From the NCBI RefSeq assembly GCF_016888135.1, contig NZ_JACSWB010000276.1, positions 25,512 to 89,511 of the forward strand: a DNA stretch of 64,000 nucleotides, given 5' to 3'. The position numbers and the translations under genes are program-made. Each line of letters opens with the position of its first letter. The first letter of the stretch is position 1. Below, piece after piece: positions 54,591 to 62,804 of this stretch. Source of the DNA: Leptolyngbya sp. CCY15150 (lineage in GTDB: Bacteria; Cyanobacteriota; Cyanobacteriia; RECH01). The notes beneath the pieces are model-generated. The model saw only the letters and a list, made by a program, of their open reading frames with translations, searched no databases and was not told where the DNA came from.

Positions 54591-55775
54591 GTGGTTGCCA
54601 CCCCAGAAAAGCAACAACAACAAACCCCATCAGCCGCCGGATCCGACCGCGTTGCCGTGTTACTCATGGGCTACGGCGAAGTTGAAAGCTACGATGACTT
54701 CGCCAACTATAACGAACAAGCGCTCAACCTGCTGACGGCTAAATTTGCACCCGTTCCTACTTGGGTCTATCCGCCGCTAGCGCAGTTGTTAGCTAAATTT
54801 GATCTCCACGAATGGAGCCATCAACACGGTGAGTTCATTTCTCCCCACAATGCCATTTTCGAAAAGCAGCGGGCTGGCATTGAACACCATCTGCAACACC
54901 AGTGGGGCGATCGCGTGAAGGTTTTCAAGGCCTTTAACTTCTGCGCGCCGTTCTTGCCCGAGCAAGTGCTAGCTCAGATTCAAGCGGAAGGGTTTGACAA
55001 GCTGCTGATCTATCCCTTGCTGGTGGTGGATTCCATTTTCACCAGCGGCATCGCCGTGGAACAGGTGAACGACGCTCTAGCCCAATTTACCGGCTCCGAG
55101 CATTGGGTCAACGGTCAGCGCTATATCCCATCCTTCTACGATGAGCCCGGCTATATCAACCTGATGGCGCAGATGGTGGAAGAGCATATCGTTCAACACC
55201 TAGCTGCCGCCCACCTGCCGTCTCAAACCGGCATCGTGTTGATGAACCACGGCTGCCCCCACGAGGCCAAGGGCTTCACCTCTGGCATTGATGAAAGCCA
55301 AGCGCTGTATGAGTTGGTGCGCAAGCAACTGATTCACCGCTATCCCTTGATTTCCGTAGGCTGGCTGAATCACCAAACCCCGTTGATTAAATGGACGCAG
55401 CCCACTGCCGATCAGGCAGCCAAAAATCTGATGGATCTAGGGGCAACGTCAATTGTCTTCATGCCCATCGGTTTTGCTACCGAAAACCATGAGACCCTGC
55501 TGGATGTAGAACATATCATCGAAGGATTGCGGCGCAAGCGTCCAGATGTCACCTACGTTCAACTGTCCTGCGCCAATGACCATCCAGCCTTCCTAGAAAT
55601 GGCGGCGGAGTGGGCCCATCCCCACATCGAAGCCCTGCTGTCTGAACAGGCTCGGGTCGTCCAGCCAGCCTTGGCGATCGCCCAAGCTCAAACGGTGCAT
55701 ATTCACCACGGTCATAGCCATGATCACCATCATGGACACGACCACGGGCATGATCATGGGCACCACCACCACTAG
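54591..55775 (+). CDS. Ferrochelatase-like protein with histidine-rich C-terminal tail
   Basis: 394 residues from GTG 54591, with AAGAGG eight bases upstream; the family starts VATPEK-like here. The class II chelatase fold is suggested by VAVLLMGYGEVESYDDF, LLIYPLLVVDSIFTSGIAV, VLMNHGCPHEAKGFTSGID and FMPIGFATENHETLLDVEHI. It is a divergent ferrochelatase paralogue without the C-terminal CAB/LHC domain of the main cyanobacterial HemH. The final ~26 residues are mostly His with Asp and Gly (sixteen His), typical of metal-storage tails in nickel or cobalt chaperones and CbiX-type chelatases. A metal other than iron is plausible. A terminator follows. Confidence 0.86.
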   Translation: MVATPEKQQQQTPSAAGSDRVAVLLMGYGEVESYDDFANYNEQALNLLTAKFAPVPTWVYPPLAQLLAKFDLHEWSHQHGEFISPHNAIFEKQRAGIEHHLQHQWGDRVKVFKAFNFCAPFLPEQVLAQIQAEGFDKLLIYPLLVVDSIFTSGIAVEQVNDALAQFTGSEHWVNGQRYIPSFYDEPGYINLMAQMVEEHIVQHLAAAHLPSQTGIVLMNHGCPHEAKGFTSGIDESQALYELVRKQLIHRYPLISVGWLNHQTPLIKWTQPTADQAAKNLMDLGATSIVFMPIGFATENHETLLDVEHIIEGLRRKRPDVTYVQLSCANDHPAFLEMAAEWAHPHIEALLSEQARVVQPALAIAQAQTVHIHHGHSHDHHHGHDHGHDHGHHHH

Positions 55776-55785
55776 CTCTTGTCCC

Positions 55786-55820
55786 AATCAGCCTTGTCGG
55801 ACATAGTCCGGAGGCTGATT
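55786..55820 (+). terminator. Strong hairpin after the chelatase gene
   Basis: Outer stem AATCAGCC/GGCTGATT and inner stem CGGAC/GTCCG, ten bases after the stop codon. Only a short T run follows. It may act together with the hairpin at 55850-55873. Confidence 0.55.
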
Positions 55821-55849
55821 TCCTAGAGAACGTATCATAGTTAACAAGG

Positions 55850-55873
55850 CGTACAACCGTACGTCTTTTTTTT
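55850..55873 (+). terminator. Rho-independent terminator
   Basis: Stem CGTAC/GTACG with loop AACC, followed by TC and a run of eight T. Positioned about 75 bases after the chelatase stop. Confidence 0.6.
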
Positions 55874-56016
55874 ATGCAAAAAAGGCCGCCTTTTGGATTC
55901 GGTTGATACACTGATGGCGGGTATAGACGTTTGTGTCAAAACCTTTACGCTAAATGTTGAGATTGCCCTTCCTGACCATCAGAAGGGTGTGTTAAAGTCT
56001 AGCTCACGACGGGGGA

Positions 56017-56325
56017 ATGAGATCGGTGGTGTATACCTCACAACATAGACAACCCGAGGGGACAGTGGACGCGGTGATGCCGCCTAATCTGTCTAACAGT
56101 GCGGCCATGCAGAATGACTTTTCGAGCCTACTGGATCCAGCGGTGCTTCAAGCCGCTCGACAAATTTATCGCACGTACTATGAAGTACATGTGGAACAGG
56201 TACAGCGCCCCATTGGGGTGGTTATCCATCGAGAAACCTGCCGCGGACAGCTTGTGTTTGCCCAAAAACCCATCCTCTTGCCCCAGGAGTGCTTTGTGCC
56301 CCTGGATCTGATTGACGCCGCCTAG
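56017..56325 (+). CDS. Hypothetical protein (up to 102 aa)
   Basis: Soluble small protein. The N-terminal 20-30 residues are variable-looking, and ATGs at 56077 or 56107 could be the true start. The core FSSLLDPAVLQAARQIYRTYYEVHVEQVQRP forms a long helix followed by IGVVIHRETCRGQLVFAQKPI and a Leu-rich end. Family not recognised. It is coding-like in composition and ends 17 bases before a 45-bp tandem repeat. Confidence 0.62.
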   Translation: MRSVVYTSQHRQPEGTVDAVMPPNLSNSAAMQNDFSSLLDPAVLQAARQIYRTYYEVHVEQVQRPIGVVIHRETCRGQLVFAQKPILLPQECFVPLDLIDAA

Positions 56326-56342
56326 GGGGATTCCTAGGCATC

Positions 56343-56387
56343 CATTGTCTAGGAGCTCATCGTCTAGGAGCTCATCGTCTAGGAACC
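56343..56387. repeat. 15-bp tandem repeat, three units
   Basis: Unit CATCGTCTAGGAGCT present three times (first unit CATTG at its start, last ending AACC), just after a small hypothetical gene. Confidence 0.85.
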
Positions 56388-56532
56388 CGTGGTGTTGACG
56401 CAGCGTCACAACCTCTAGCCCCAACCGTCTTCTAGCCTTCTATCCCTGAGGTCGCCGGCGATCGCTCTGGATAACCTAGGGGGCGATCGCCGGGGCTGTT
56501 GATATGTTCAACCATCCGCCCCCACAGAACCT

Positions 56533-57147
56533 ATGACCCAATGGCATACGTTGGCTTACCGTACCCTAGTTCTCAGTAGCGTGCTCAGCTTGGGCAGCAT
56601 GGTCACCGGAGCGATCGCTGCCTATGGTTTAGATGCGCTAGCGGTTTGGCAACGGATCCCCAACGCCCCCGAGCTGAGCCTGCTGGACGCAGAGACCCCG
56701 CCAGACTCGCCCTATATTTTGACCTCCGCCACCATTTTCCAAGATGAGTTAACAGATCCTAGCCTGTGGTGGGCCAGCAATCAGCACAACAGCAAAATCT
56801 TGAGCGACTGGATTGCCTACACCGGCGAAGATGGCACCCCCCGCCGTGTTGATTTGGTGATTAACCAAGCGGCATGGCAAAATCCTACTTTGGGATATAT
56901 GGATCGCTACGCCTTTGTGCTCTACTTTGGGCAAGCCGCCCAGTCCTTTGGCTATCAGCTTCGGATCTTTAGCCGTAGTGTGAGCGGCACCAGCCTGCTG
57001 GCGGCGTATCTTTGTGATCCCTTGCCGGATGCAGAGGAGCTTGAACCCTCTGAAGCAAGGCCTTCCTTGTCGTCCTGCGGTCTATTTCTAGATCCAGCCA
57101 CAGGCTTCGACAGCTTCACCCCCGCTAACCCGTTTGCCGTACCCTAA
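56533..57147 (+). CDS. Exported protein of unknown function (204 aa)
   Basis: Signal peptide or anchor (about 10-30: LVLSSVLSLGSMVTGAIAAYG) precedes a mature domain with LTSATIFQDELTDPSLWWA, IAYTGEDGTPRRVDLVINQAAWQNPTLGYMDRYAFVLYFG and two late cysteines (LCDPLPD and SSCGLF), possibly a disulfide. It resembles uncharacterised cyanobacterial extracellular proteins but is not assigned. The 3' end overlaps the convergent solute-binding protein gene by 23 bases. Confidence 0.75.
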   Translation: MTQWHTLAYRTLVLSSVLSLGSMVTGAIAAYGLDALAVWQRIPNAPELSLLDAETPPDSPYILTSATIFQDELTDPSLWWASNQHNSKILSDWIAYTGEDGTPRRVDLVINQAAWQNPTLGYMDRYAFVLYFGQAAQSFGYQLRIFSRSVSGTSLLAAYLCDPLPDAEELEPSEARPSLSSCGLFLDPATGFDSFTPANPFAVP

Positions 57148-58240
57148 GCCACAGATCTCGGTAAGCCGCGATCGCCTCCTCGGGCAACGGAGCGAGCCAT
57201 TCACTCCGCTCTAGCACCGCCTCTCCTGGCCAAAGCAAAGGACTGGTATCCACCACCGAAGCGATCGCATCGGAGTCCCCAGGCTGAAGCTGGGGTGAGG
57301 TTGATAGACTCAGGGTGGTAATCCGCTCGGCAATGTCGGGCTGCCAGCAAAACTCAATCCACTCCATAGCCATCGCTCCCGGCGTGGGAGCATTGCGCGG
57401 CTGCACCCAGAGATCGGCAAACAGCAGCGTTCCGGCATCGGGGATCACGGCATTGAGGCGGCGATCGCGCTGGGTAAATGGCAAGACATCCGTAGACCAA
57501 CCCACCGCCAGCCAGGTATCGTCCCGCAGCAGGGGTTCTAGATAGGCATCGGAACTGTAGAACCGCATCTGTTGATGCAGCTCTGCCAGGCGGGATTCCA
57601 CTGTTGCCTCATCGAACGAGACTTGGTTAGCAGATTCTCCCAACTGTTTGAGAACTAACCCAATCACCACACGGGCGCTATCGGGCACCGAAATCCGTCC
57701 CTGCAGTTCAGGCCGCCACAAATCCTCCCATTGGCTCGGCACCCAGTTCAGCTTCTCCATCGCCGAGACCGAGTAGACCAGCACTAAACTACCCCAGCGG
57801 TAGGGAGCTGCCCAAATATCACCCTCAGGCTGGGGGGCTCCTTGGCGATCGCGGCGTACCAGCGCCTGCCACTGAGGCGGCAGTTGGGCCCAAGCGTCCA
57901 AAGCCTCCAGATCGGCGATGGGGCGAATCAGGTCTTGCTGAATGGCCGCCGCCAGCCAAGCATCCCCGAGGGTCATCCAGTCAGGGATATTAGGACTATT
58001 GGCCTCCAACTCCTGCAGGCGACGAAAGGTATCCTGAAGTTGCTCGATGGGTTCGAAGTCGAGCTTAGGCCCACGGCCCATGCGCCGAGTAAATTCCTGA
58101 ATGAGCTCGGTGGGAACTGAGTTTTCGAGCAGGGAAACCACGAGGGGCGATCGCTCCTGACCGCCGCATCCTGCTAGCTGGAGGGCAAGGGCGGCACTAC
58201 CCCACAAAAATTCTCGACGGGTCAGATGGTAACGGGTCAT
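57125..58240 (-). CDS. Extracellular solute-binding lipoprotein (PotD-like)
   Basis: 371 residues from ATG 58240. A twin-arginine motif (TRREFLWGSAAL) and a lipobox (LQLAGCGG) are both readable, so it should be exported and lipidated. The periplasmic-binding-protein fold is suggested by LVVSLLENSVPTEL, PDWMTLGDAWLAAAI, WAAPYRWGSLVLVYS, DSARVVIGLVLKQLG and PTPGAMAMEWIEFCWQP, the style of spermidine/putrescine (PotD) binding proteins. Its start lies two bases after the stop of the lyase gene at 58243-58872. No transporter partners are adjacent. Ligand unknown. Confidence 0.88.
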   Translation of the reverse strand: MTRYHLTRREFLWGSAALALQLAGCGGQERSPLVVSLLENSVPTELIQEFTRRMGRGPKLDFEPIEQLQDTFRRLQELEANSPNIPDWMTLGDAWLAAAIQQDLIRPIADLEALDAWAQLPPQWQALVRRDRQGAPQPEGDIWAAPYRWGSLVLVYSVSAMEKLNWVPSQWEDLWRPELQGRISVPDSARVVIGLVLKQLGESANQVSFDEATVESRLAELHQQMRFYSSDAYLEPLLRDDTWLAVGWSTDVLPFTQRDRRLNAVIPDAGTLLFADLWVQPRNAPTPGAMAMEWIEFCWQPDIAERITTLSLSTSPQLQPGDSDAIASVVDTSPLLWPGEAVLERSEWLAPLPEEAIAAYRDLWLRVRQTG

Positions 58241-58242
58241 GA

Positions 58243-58872
58243 TCAATCAGTAGTGGACTTGCGTTCCACCCCAAACCCCATTAGATCAATCACGGTTGGC
58301 ACCTCACCATCGGCTGGGCGTTCATAGGTGACAATGGTGCGCATCCGCAACTCGGGCGACACAAAGCGCATCTGATCGACCGCCACCGACCGGTTGTAGT
58401 AGGTGGTCATTTCTAGGGTTTGGCGCGTGGGCTGGTAGGTAAAGCGACCGGCGATCGCCCCCGTTTCAGAATACCCTTCATTGCGGAGATAAACGCCCTC
58501 GATTAATTCTGAATCCTTGGGATAGTGGGATGCTAGGGGCAAATGGGGCGGCGTGGAGTTGAGGTGATAGTACCGAGCGACATCGTCAGGCACAAACAGG
58601 GCCTTGAGGCTCATGGACACCTCTTCCCCAGTTTCTGAACGGGTTTCAAACGCTATGGCAAACCCTGGACAGCGATCGCGACCGGCCGTCGCCTGCTGTT
58701 CATCCAAGGGCGCAAACCGACTGAGGATGCGCTGCTTGTCGGCAGGCCCTAGGGGCATAGCCTGAAATTCGGTATACGATCGCTCCACCTCGCCATCCAA
58801 CACATAATGATAGGTGCGATCGGTCGTCCAAGTACCGGCACAGGCTATAAAAAAATCGCTGAAACTTAGCAT
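58243..58872 (-). CDS. cpcS: Phycobiliprotein lyase, CpcS/CpeS family
   Basis: 209 residues. Lipocalin-like lyase that attaches phycocyanobilin or a related bilin to phycobiliprotein cysteines. Family landmarks: FFIACAGTWTTDRTYHYV at the start, GRFTYQPTRQTLEMTTYYNRSVAVDQMRFVSPELRMRTIVTYE in the C-terminal half (the latter resembles the conserved RxxFASPxLRxRT signature). Which subfamily (CpcS, CpcU, CpeS) it is cannot be settled by reading. It is the first gene of an apparent two-gene operon with the solute-binding lipoprotein, an odd pairing. Confidence 0.86.
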   Translation of the reverse strand: MLSFSDFFIACAGTWTTDRTYHYVLDGEVERSYTEFQAMPLGPADKQRILSRFAPLDEQQATAGRDRCPGFAIAFETRSETGEEVSMSLKALFVPDDVARYYHLNSTPPHLPLASHYPKDSELIEGVYLRNEGYSETGAIAGRFTYQPTRQTLEMTTYYNRSVAVDQMRFVSPELRMRTIVTYERPADGEVPTVIDLMGFGVERKSTTD

Positions 58873-59702
58873 ACGTCTTGTTTGTTACTCAACCATAAGG
58901 GCATGAATCATGCGGCGATCGCCCGTTGTCCTCAACACGTCTTCCCTATCCTGTCTTAAAACAGTACAACGAACGTTGAGGCTGTGCCCTAGGCAACCTT
59001 AACCCGTCTTCCATGGTGGCTAGATACCGGTTCTCCAAAGCTGGCAAGGGCAACAAGTTCACCATTTGTCCTGATTAAAACCTAGGACTAGCGGATCAGT
59101 GAAAACACAGGTGGCTTGAACCCACAGCGCCGGTTGACTGCATCCAACCGACGGGCATCTCGTGCTAGGAGAGCGATCGCACCTATGACCAATCCACACC
59201 CAAGTCTTCCAATTCTGCTCCTAGATCGCTCTCCTAGCAATCTGCCCCACGGACGAATGTATGTCATCAGACCCTCAAGACCTAGATAGTTAGATATCGG
59301 GACGAGCACCGATCCCACCGGTTGATCACCTAGGGTGGAGTACTGGCACATCCTCTGAGCACTTTGCCAAAAGTGTTATCCTGGCAGGGGCTGAGGACTC
59401 AATCTGAGGACTCAATCTGTGGGTTCGACCACCATCAGGTGCATCAACAGCGTCGTGACAAGCTAGAATTCTGCTGGAGAGCGGTGGTCTGAATGCCGTT
59501 GAAGAGCGATCGCATAGCGCTCTTTCACACTCTTTCAACTCATCCAAATGTCCATGGGGCTGAACCATCTCCCATGAGCCAATGGGCCCACGTCTACACC
59601 ATGTAGATTAGAGCCAATCCTTCGGCTGCACAGAATCTGGCACGTCATAGGCTGAAACCATTTCATTCCTATGAGCACCCAAATCAAGGGTTTCTCTCGC
59701 CC
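58873..59702. other. Intergenic region with large inverted repeat
   Basis: About 830 bases, no credible gene; 59088-59351 and 59326-59568 are minus-strand frames of 80-87 codons without recognised features. It contains a 16-bp perfect inverted repeat (59163-59239) and a 13-bp tandem duplication (TGAGGACTCAATC, 59392-59417). Confidence 0.5.
59163..59239. repeat. 16-bp perfect inverted repeat, 45-base loop
   Basis: TGCTAGGAGAGCGATC (59163-59178) is the exact reverse complement of GATCGCTCTCCTAGCA (59224-59239). Each arm contains part of a HIP1 core. It could form a long cruciform or RNA hairpin. Confidence 0.85.
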
Positions 59703-60365
59703 ATGGTGAGCTTGCCAAGAATTTTCACAAACTACGACATCAAGCTGCTGGCTGCCGTCTTGATGGTCATTGATCACGTGGGGGATATTTTCTTTCCCCA
59801 ATGTATGATCTTTCGGCAGATTGGGCGACTGAGTCTACCGCTCTTTGTCTGGCTCCTAGTCCAGGGTGAGCGCCATACCCATAATGTGGTGCTCTACGGT
59901 GCGCGGCTCTTAGTGCTAGGTGTTTTATCTCAACCCATTTATGAACTAGCCTTCAATCTCCAGCCCTATCACGATTTCAATATTTTATTTACGCTGTTCA
60001 TTGGCTTAGTTTGCCTACGCTTAGCCCGCATGTTTCCACGGATCATGCTGCTCATTTGGATCGCTGGAGCCATGGTGGCCCGATTTTTGGCGGTCGATTA
60101 CGGTAGCTATGGCATTGCAGTCATTGCCTTTGGCAGCCGGTTTAAACCCACAGCCCCATGGTGGCTATGCTGGCTGGGGCTTCATGCCATGATTCTCTAT
60201 GCCATACCAGGCTATGGAAGCATCCAGGGGTTTGCCACGATCGCTCCCGTATTTTTTCATATGACCAACCATGAAGTCGGCGCAAAAGCACGATGGTTCT
60301 ACGCATTCTATCCAGCTCATTTACTCGTGCTTTATCTCATACGCCAATGGACAAATACGCTATAG
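59703..60365 (+). CDS. TraX-family integral membrane protein
   Basis: 220 residues, six or more predicted helices. Family landmarks at both ends: DIKLLAAVLMVIDHVGDIFF near the N-terminus and KARWFYAFYPAHLLVLYLI at the C-terminus, characteristic of TraX, the pilin N-acetylase of F-type plasmids. Chromosomal bacterial members are acetyltransferase-like and not linked to conjugation; no conjugation genes are near. The acceptor here is unknown. Confidence 0.9.
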   Translation: MVSLPRIFTNYDIKLLAAVLMVIDHVGDIFFPQCMIFRQIGRLSLPLFVWLLVQGERHTHNVVLYGARLLVLGVLSQPIYELAFNLQPYHDFNILFTLFIGLVCLRLARMFPRIMLLIWIAGAMVARFLAVDYGSYGIAVIAFGSRFKPTAPWWLCWLGLHAMILYAIPGYGSIQGFATIAPVFFHMTNHEVGAKARWFYAFYPAHLLVLYLIRQWTNTL

Positions 60366-60624
60366 CGAAAGCCTTGGATCACCGCGAATCCCAATGCCAC
60401 AATCCCAACCATGAGATCACAATCTCCATCCTCTGATATGGGACAGCTTTTATAGGACAGCTTTACATTTTGCACCAACTCCTAACGAAGACGATTTTGA
60501 GACAGTATGATTAGGAGGGATCAGCTAGGGCGATCGCACCTCCTGCCTGGTTCCCTCATGCCCCAGGGTTGCTGACTGCTGAGGCCATCCACGATTGACA
60601 TTACTCACACTCACCTGAATTATC

Positions 60625-61563
60625 ATGGCAGGGCATCAGAACCATAGAAAACTCAACGCTCCACTGCGGTCATCCAACCCAGAGGATTCAGCGCAGGCAG
60701 AGGGACGCGATTGGCGATGGACAGGGTTTCGCGACAAAACCCTGTGGAACGTTCTAGAACTTTTGATTCTGCCCCTGTCGCTGCTGATTGGGGTTTGGTA
60801 CCTCAATGCCCGCGTCAGCCAGCAACAAGAGCAGGTCGCGCAGCGCCAAGTGTCTGAACAGCAGCAGATCGATCAAATGGCGATCGATCGCGCTCAGCAA
60901 GACACCCTCGATCGCTACATCGATGACATGGTGGCCTCCCTTGACGAGGGGCTGCTGACCTCCCCTGCCAATTCCCAGCAGCGGGATCTCGCTAGGGCGC
61001 GCACTTTGCTGACCTTGCGATCGCTGGATAACGCCTACAAAGCGCTGTTGCTGCAGTTTGTCTACGAAGCAGGTCTGATTTCTGAATCCAACACCGTCAT
61101 TTCCCTCAGCCGGGCAGAATTGAGCGGCATTAATCTCAACGCTACGTTTCTGGCCCAGGCCAACCTACGGGAGACCTTGCTCGCCGATTCAGAATTTCTC
61201 GGTGCCAAACTCCAGGGCGCAAACCTGAGCGTTGCAGAACTATCGCGAGCCGGTCTTAGCGACTCCTTCTTGTTTGAAGCCAACCTCAGCCGAGCGACCT
61301 TGAGCAATGCCAAACTGCAGCGGGCCATCCTCGTCCGCGCCAACCTGAGCGGGGCCGATCTGGGCGGCGCAGACTTGAGCGGAGCATTCCTGGTGCGAAC
61401 CAACCTCCGGGGTGCCAACCTCCGGGGCGCTAACCTGCGCAACGCCAATCTCAATGAAGCGAATTTGAACTCCGCTAATCTCGACGGCACAGACATCAGT
61501 CAAGCCTTTCTCTGCAACACCATCATGCCGGACGGCAGCGTTGAAAACCGCGACTGTCCCTAG
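60625..61563 (+). CDS. Pentapeptide-repeat protein with N-terminal membrane anchor
   Basis: 312 residues. A hydrophilic start is followed by one transmembrane helix (LWNVLELLILPLSLLIGVWYL, about 40-60), a helical region with a short coiled-coil (QQQEQVAQRQVSEQQQIDQM) and a C-terminal right-handed beta-helix (about 155-295) built from A(N/D)LxX repeats such as ANLSGADLGGADLSG and ANLRGANLRGANLRN. The last strand ends in NRDCP. Such proteins are abundant in cyanobacteria and mostly uncharacterised. It is convergent with the VOC gene, four bases apart. Confidence 0.93.
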   Translation: MAGHQNHRKLNAPLRSSNPEDSAQAEGRDWRWTGFRDKTLWNVLELLILPLSLLIGVWYLNARVSQQQEQVAQRQVSEQQQIDQMAIDRAQQDTLDRYIDDMVASLDEGLLTSPANSQQRDLARARTLLTLRSLDNAYKALLLQFVYEAGLISESNTVISLSRAELSGINLNATFLAQANLRETLLADSEFLGAKLQGANLSVAELSRAGLSDSFLFEANLSRATLSNAKLQRAILVRANLSGADLGGADLSGAFLVRTNLRGANLRGANLRNANLNEANLNSANLDGTDISQAFLCNTIMPDGSVENRDCP

Positions 61564-61567
61564 GGAT

Positions 61568-61990
61568 TCATCCCTCTGTCGCAAAAATCGCCGCGTCGTC
61601 TTGAAAGGCTTTGAACTCTAGAGCATTGCCGCTAGGATCCAAAAAGAACAGCGTCGCCTGTTCCCCAACCTCGCCCTGAAAGCGGATATAGGGTTCAATC
61701 ACAAAGGTGATGCCATGGGCCTGAAGGCGATCGCGAAAGGATTGCCAGGTCTCCATATCCAAAATAACGCCCCAGTGGCGCACGGGCACCGATCGCCCAT
61801 CCACAGCATTGGCTGACGGCGACTGGGTATCCTTGGGACTGAGGTGCGCGGTGAGCTGATGGCCAAACACATCAAAATCAATCCAGGTGTCAGATGTACG
61901 CCCCACCCGACAGCCCAAGATTTCTTCGTAAAAGTGACGGGTCTGGACAAGATCCTGCACTGGAAACGCCACATGAAAAGGTCGCAGCAT
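61568..61990 (-). CDS. VOC-superfamily (glyoxalase/dioxygenase fold) protein
   Basis: 140 residues from ATG 61990; an earlier in-frame ATG at 62023 adds 11 atypical residues. A single vicinal-oxygen-chelate domain: FHVAFPVQDLVQTRHFYEEILGC at the start (His ligand), RHWGVILDMETW in the middle (His) and FFLDPSGNALEFKAF at the end (Glu ligand). The three ligands suggest a metal-dependent enzyme; substrate unknown. Confidence 0.92.
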   Translation of the reverse strand: MLRPFHVAFPVQDLVQTRHFYEEILGCRVGRTSDTWIDFDVFGHQLTAHLSPKDTQSPSANAVDGRSVPVRHWGVILDMETWQSFRDRLQAHGITFVIEPYIRFQGEVGEQATLFFLDPSGNALEFKAFQDDAAIFATEG

Positions 61991-62121
61991 ACAACTGTCC
62001 TGTATCAAAATTAGGTCAACCATAGAGCTGTAGCCAGTTTGGCTAAGACATCATCGTAGATGAACGTTCCTAGGTTGAACATCTCCAAGGTTTCTGCATG
62101 TCCTCACCCATAAGACGAGGG

Positions 62122-62520
62122 CTACCCCTGGGCACAATAGGCCCGCCAACCACCCCACTGGGTGATCTCTCGCTGTCCTTCACAGAGAATGGGTTCGCCC
62201 AAAACCCCTAGCACCTCCTCCCCATCCCCTAGGGTCACCTTACCAATGCAAAGCCCTGGGGGTTCTTGTAGTAAAATCTGGGCCAACCCTTGCAGGGGCA
62301 CCGCCCACACTTCCAGGGCGATCGCTTGTCCTCCCTCCGCAACCCGCAGCATGGCCGGGTGGCGATCGCCAATCGACCACAGCCGATAGCAGGGCTCGGT
62401 TTCCGCCTCGCGCACAAAAACGGCATCAACGGCTTGCAAATTGCCATTGAGCGCCAAACCGCGCATCAGCGTACCATTGACCGCGAGATTGATCCTATCC
62501 ATTGTCGGTTTCTGATCCAT
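62122..62520 (-). CDS. Stand-alone AtzF/allophanate-hydrolase C-terminal-like domain protein
   Basis: 132 residues from ATG 62520 (ATG 62502 also possible). A gamma-glutamylcyclotransferase-like fold as found at the C-terminus of allophanate hydrolases: LAVNGTLMRGLALNGNL, CYRLWSIGDRHPAMLRVAEGGQAIALEVWAVPLQGLAQIL and ITQWGGWRAYCAQG. The amidase half is absent and no urea carboxylase is nearby. It may act on a small amide or as a binding domain. Assignment is by motif resemblance. Confidence 0.75.
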   Translation of the reverse strand: MDQKPTMDRINLAVNGTLMRGLALNGNLQAVDAVFVREAETEPCYRLWSIGDRHPAMLRVAEGGQAIALEVWAVPLQGLAQILLQEPPGLCIGKVTLGDGEEVLGVLGEPILCEGQREITQWGGWRAYCAQG

Positions 62521-62804
62521 GGGCAAGATGAGTTGTAGAATCGGGCAAAACGCAATGATCGGGGCAGGTCGCTACCTGAGTCGATCTCATGACCAAGCTT
62601 GGTCAGCAGGATGAGCGTCGGGTACGTCACGCCTGTAACCGTCTCTCCAGTCTGCAAGGTGAGGGGATAGGAGGGTCGGCTCATCGCCTCAGATGGGCGC
62701 GGCTGAAACCCATGGTTCTCGGTCAAGAATCACCCGATATCCAAGAATCACCCGATATCAAGGTGTATCTGAACACATTCATACCTGAACGGAGATCCTT
62801 TTTC

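Noticed and set aside
59395..59430. Possible tRNA T-arm (GGGTTCGACC)
   Set aside because: No acceptor, D or anticodon arms around it.
59088..59568. Two minus-strand frames of 80-87 codons
   Set aside because: Span the inverted repeat and the tandem duplication; no domain or ribosome-binding site.
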